Source: Panicum virgatum (lineage: Eukaryota > Streptophyta > Magnoliopsida > Poales > Poaceae). From it: DNA of 64,000 nucleotides. Below, piece after piece: positions 63,855-64,000 of this stretch; position 1 is the first letter of the stretch; each line of letters opens with the position of its first letter. Where the stretch lies: contig NC_053139.1 in NCBI RefSeq assembly GCF_016808335.1, forward strand, positions 34,245,954-34,309,953, in the 5' to 3' direction. The notes beneath the pieces are model-generated. The model saw nothing but the letters and a program-made list of their open reading frames with translations, was not told the origin of the DNA and did not search any database. The position numbers were made by a program, and so were the translations under genes.

Positions 63855-64000
63855 CTACTGCCTTTGTAGGCCTACATTAGTTCGTCGGAACAACAGAGAA
63901 GCTCTGAGCACTGAACACCCAGCATTGTTGTTTTGCAGTGAGCAACCTGTCTATTGGTTTCTCTAACAGCATTTTCTTTACGAGAACTGATTGAACAATA

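Noticed and set aside
1..64000. CRISPR arrays, operons, riboswitches, prophage or other bacterial systems
   Set aside because: The sequence is plant nuclear DNA. The regular repeats present are microsatellites and retrotransposon tandem arrays without spacer structure.

Overview
The window is nuclear DNA from a flowering plant, almost certainly a grass and probably a panicoid one (inference). The evidence is: GC-rich, low-intron grass-type coding regions; plant-specific families (an LRR-XI receptor kinase, a DUF4220/DUF594 protein); Tat-lineage Ty3/gypsy elements with long extra regions; and dense Tourist-like MITEs and Helitrons. No prokaryotic, plasmid or CRISPR signal was seen.

Only three host genes look recognisably complete or nearly so. 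(1) An intact LRR receptor-like kinase on + (32756-35964) has two exons and one 86-base intron that splits the APE codon of the kinase domain. (2) A DUF4220 membrane protein on + (from 56419) has an in-frame TAG just before its C-terminal DUF594 part, which stays open in the same frame to 58572. (3) A catalytic Sen2-type tRNA-splicing endonuclease subunit on + (60248-61162) has a leader intron and an unusual hydrophobic C-terminus. A fourth gene, a TANGO2/NRDE homologue on - at the right edge (61851 to beyond 63854), is a pseudogene: an RTE LINE fragment sits at the end of one exon, one splice donor is lost, and its last exon has three in-frame stops.

The rest is mostly mobile DNA, much of it nested. 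From left to right: a retroposon with a perfect 17-base target duplication (93-946); a small Helitron (1062-1614); MITEs; an LTR-like GC block (3618-4614); a (GA)n tract (5584-5671); a local duplication interrupted by a MITE whose empty site survives next door (6770-7680); a 500-base Helitron holding a CACTA element (7734-9437); a possible solo LTR (10230-11716); a 665-base tandem duplication (12739-14073); a Helitron holding a second Helitron (15128-16346); a 1.39-kb Helitron carrying an RPA70-like fragment (18350-19738); and a PIF/Harbinger-type element (21360-30091) that has swallowed a decayed Ty3/gypsy element (22466-29634).

Further right come a third copy of the 500-base Helitron (30583-31075), an L1 fragment, the receptor kinase, and a MITE cluster in which two elements share one TTA. 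Next is a nearly full-length 12.9-kb Tat/Grande-like retrotransposon (38495-51354) with matching ATGGG target duplications, tandem-repeat arrays and an antisense reading frame. A second, inverted copy of the RPA-carrying Helitron (54783-56167) follows, ending about 250 bases upstream of the DUF4220 start.

The genes do not form an operon or pathway. The window reads as a few host genes embedded in layered transposon insertions whose order can be reconstructed from target-site duplications and empty sites. I found no clear sign of a wholly new biological system. The most original material is structural.
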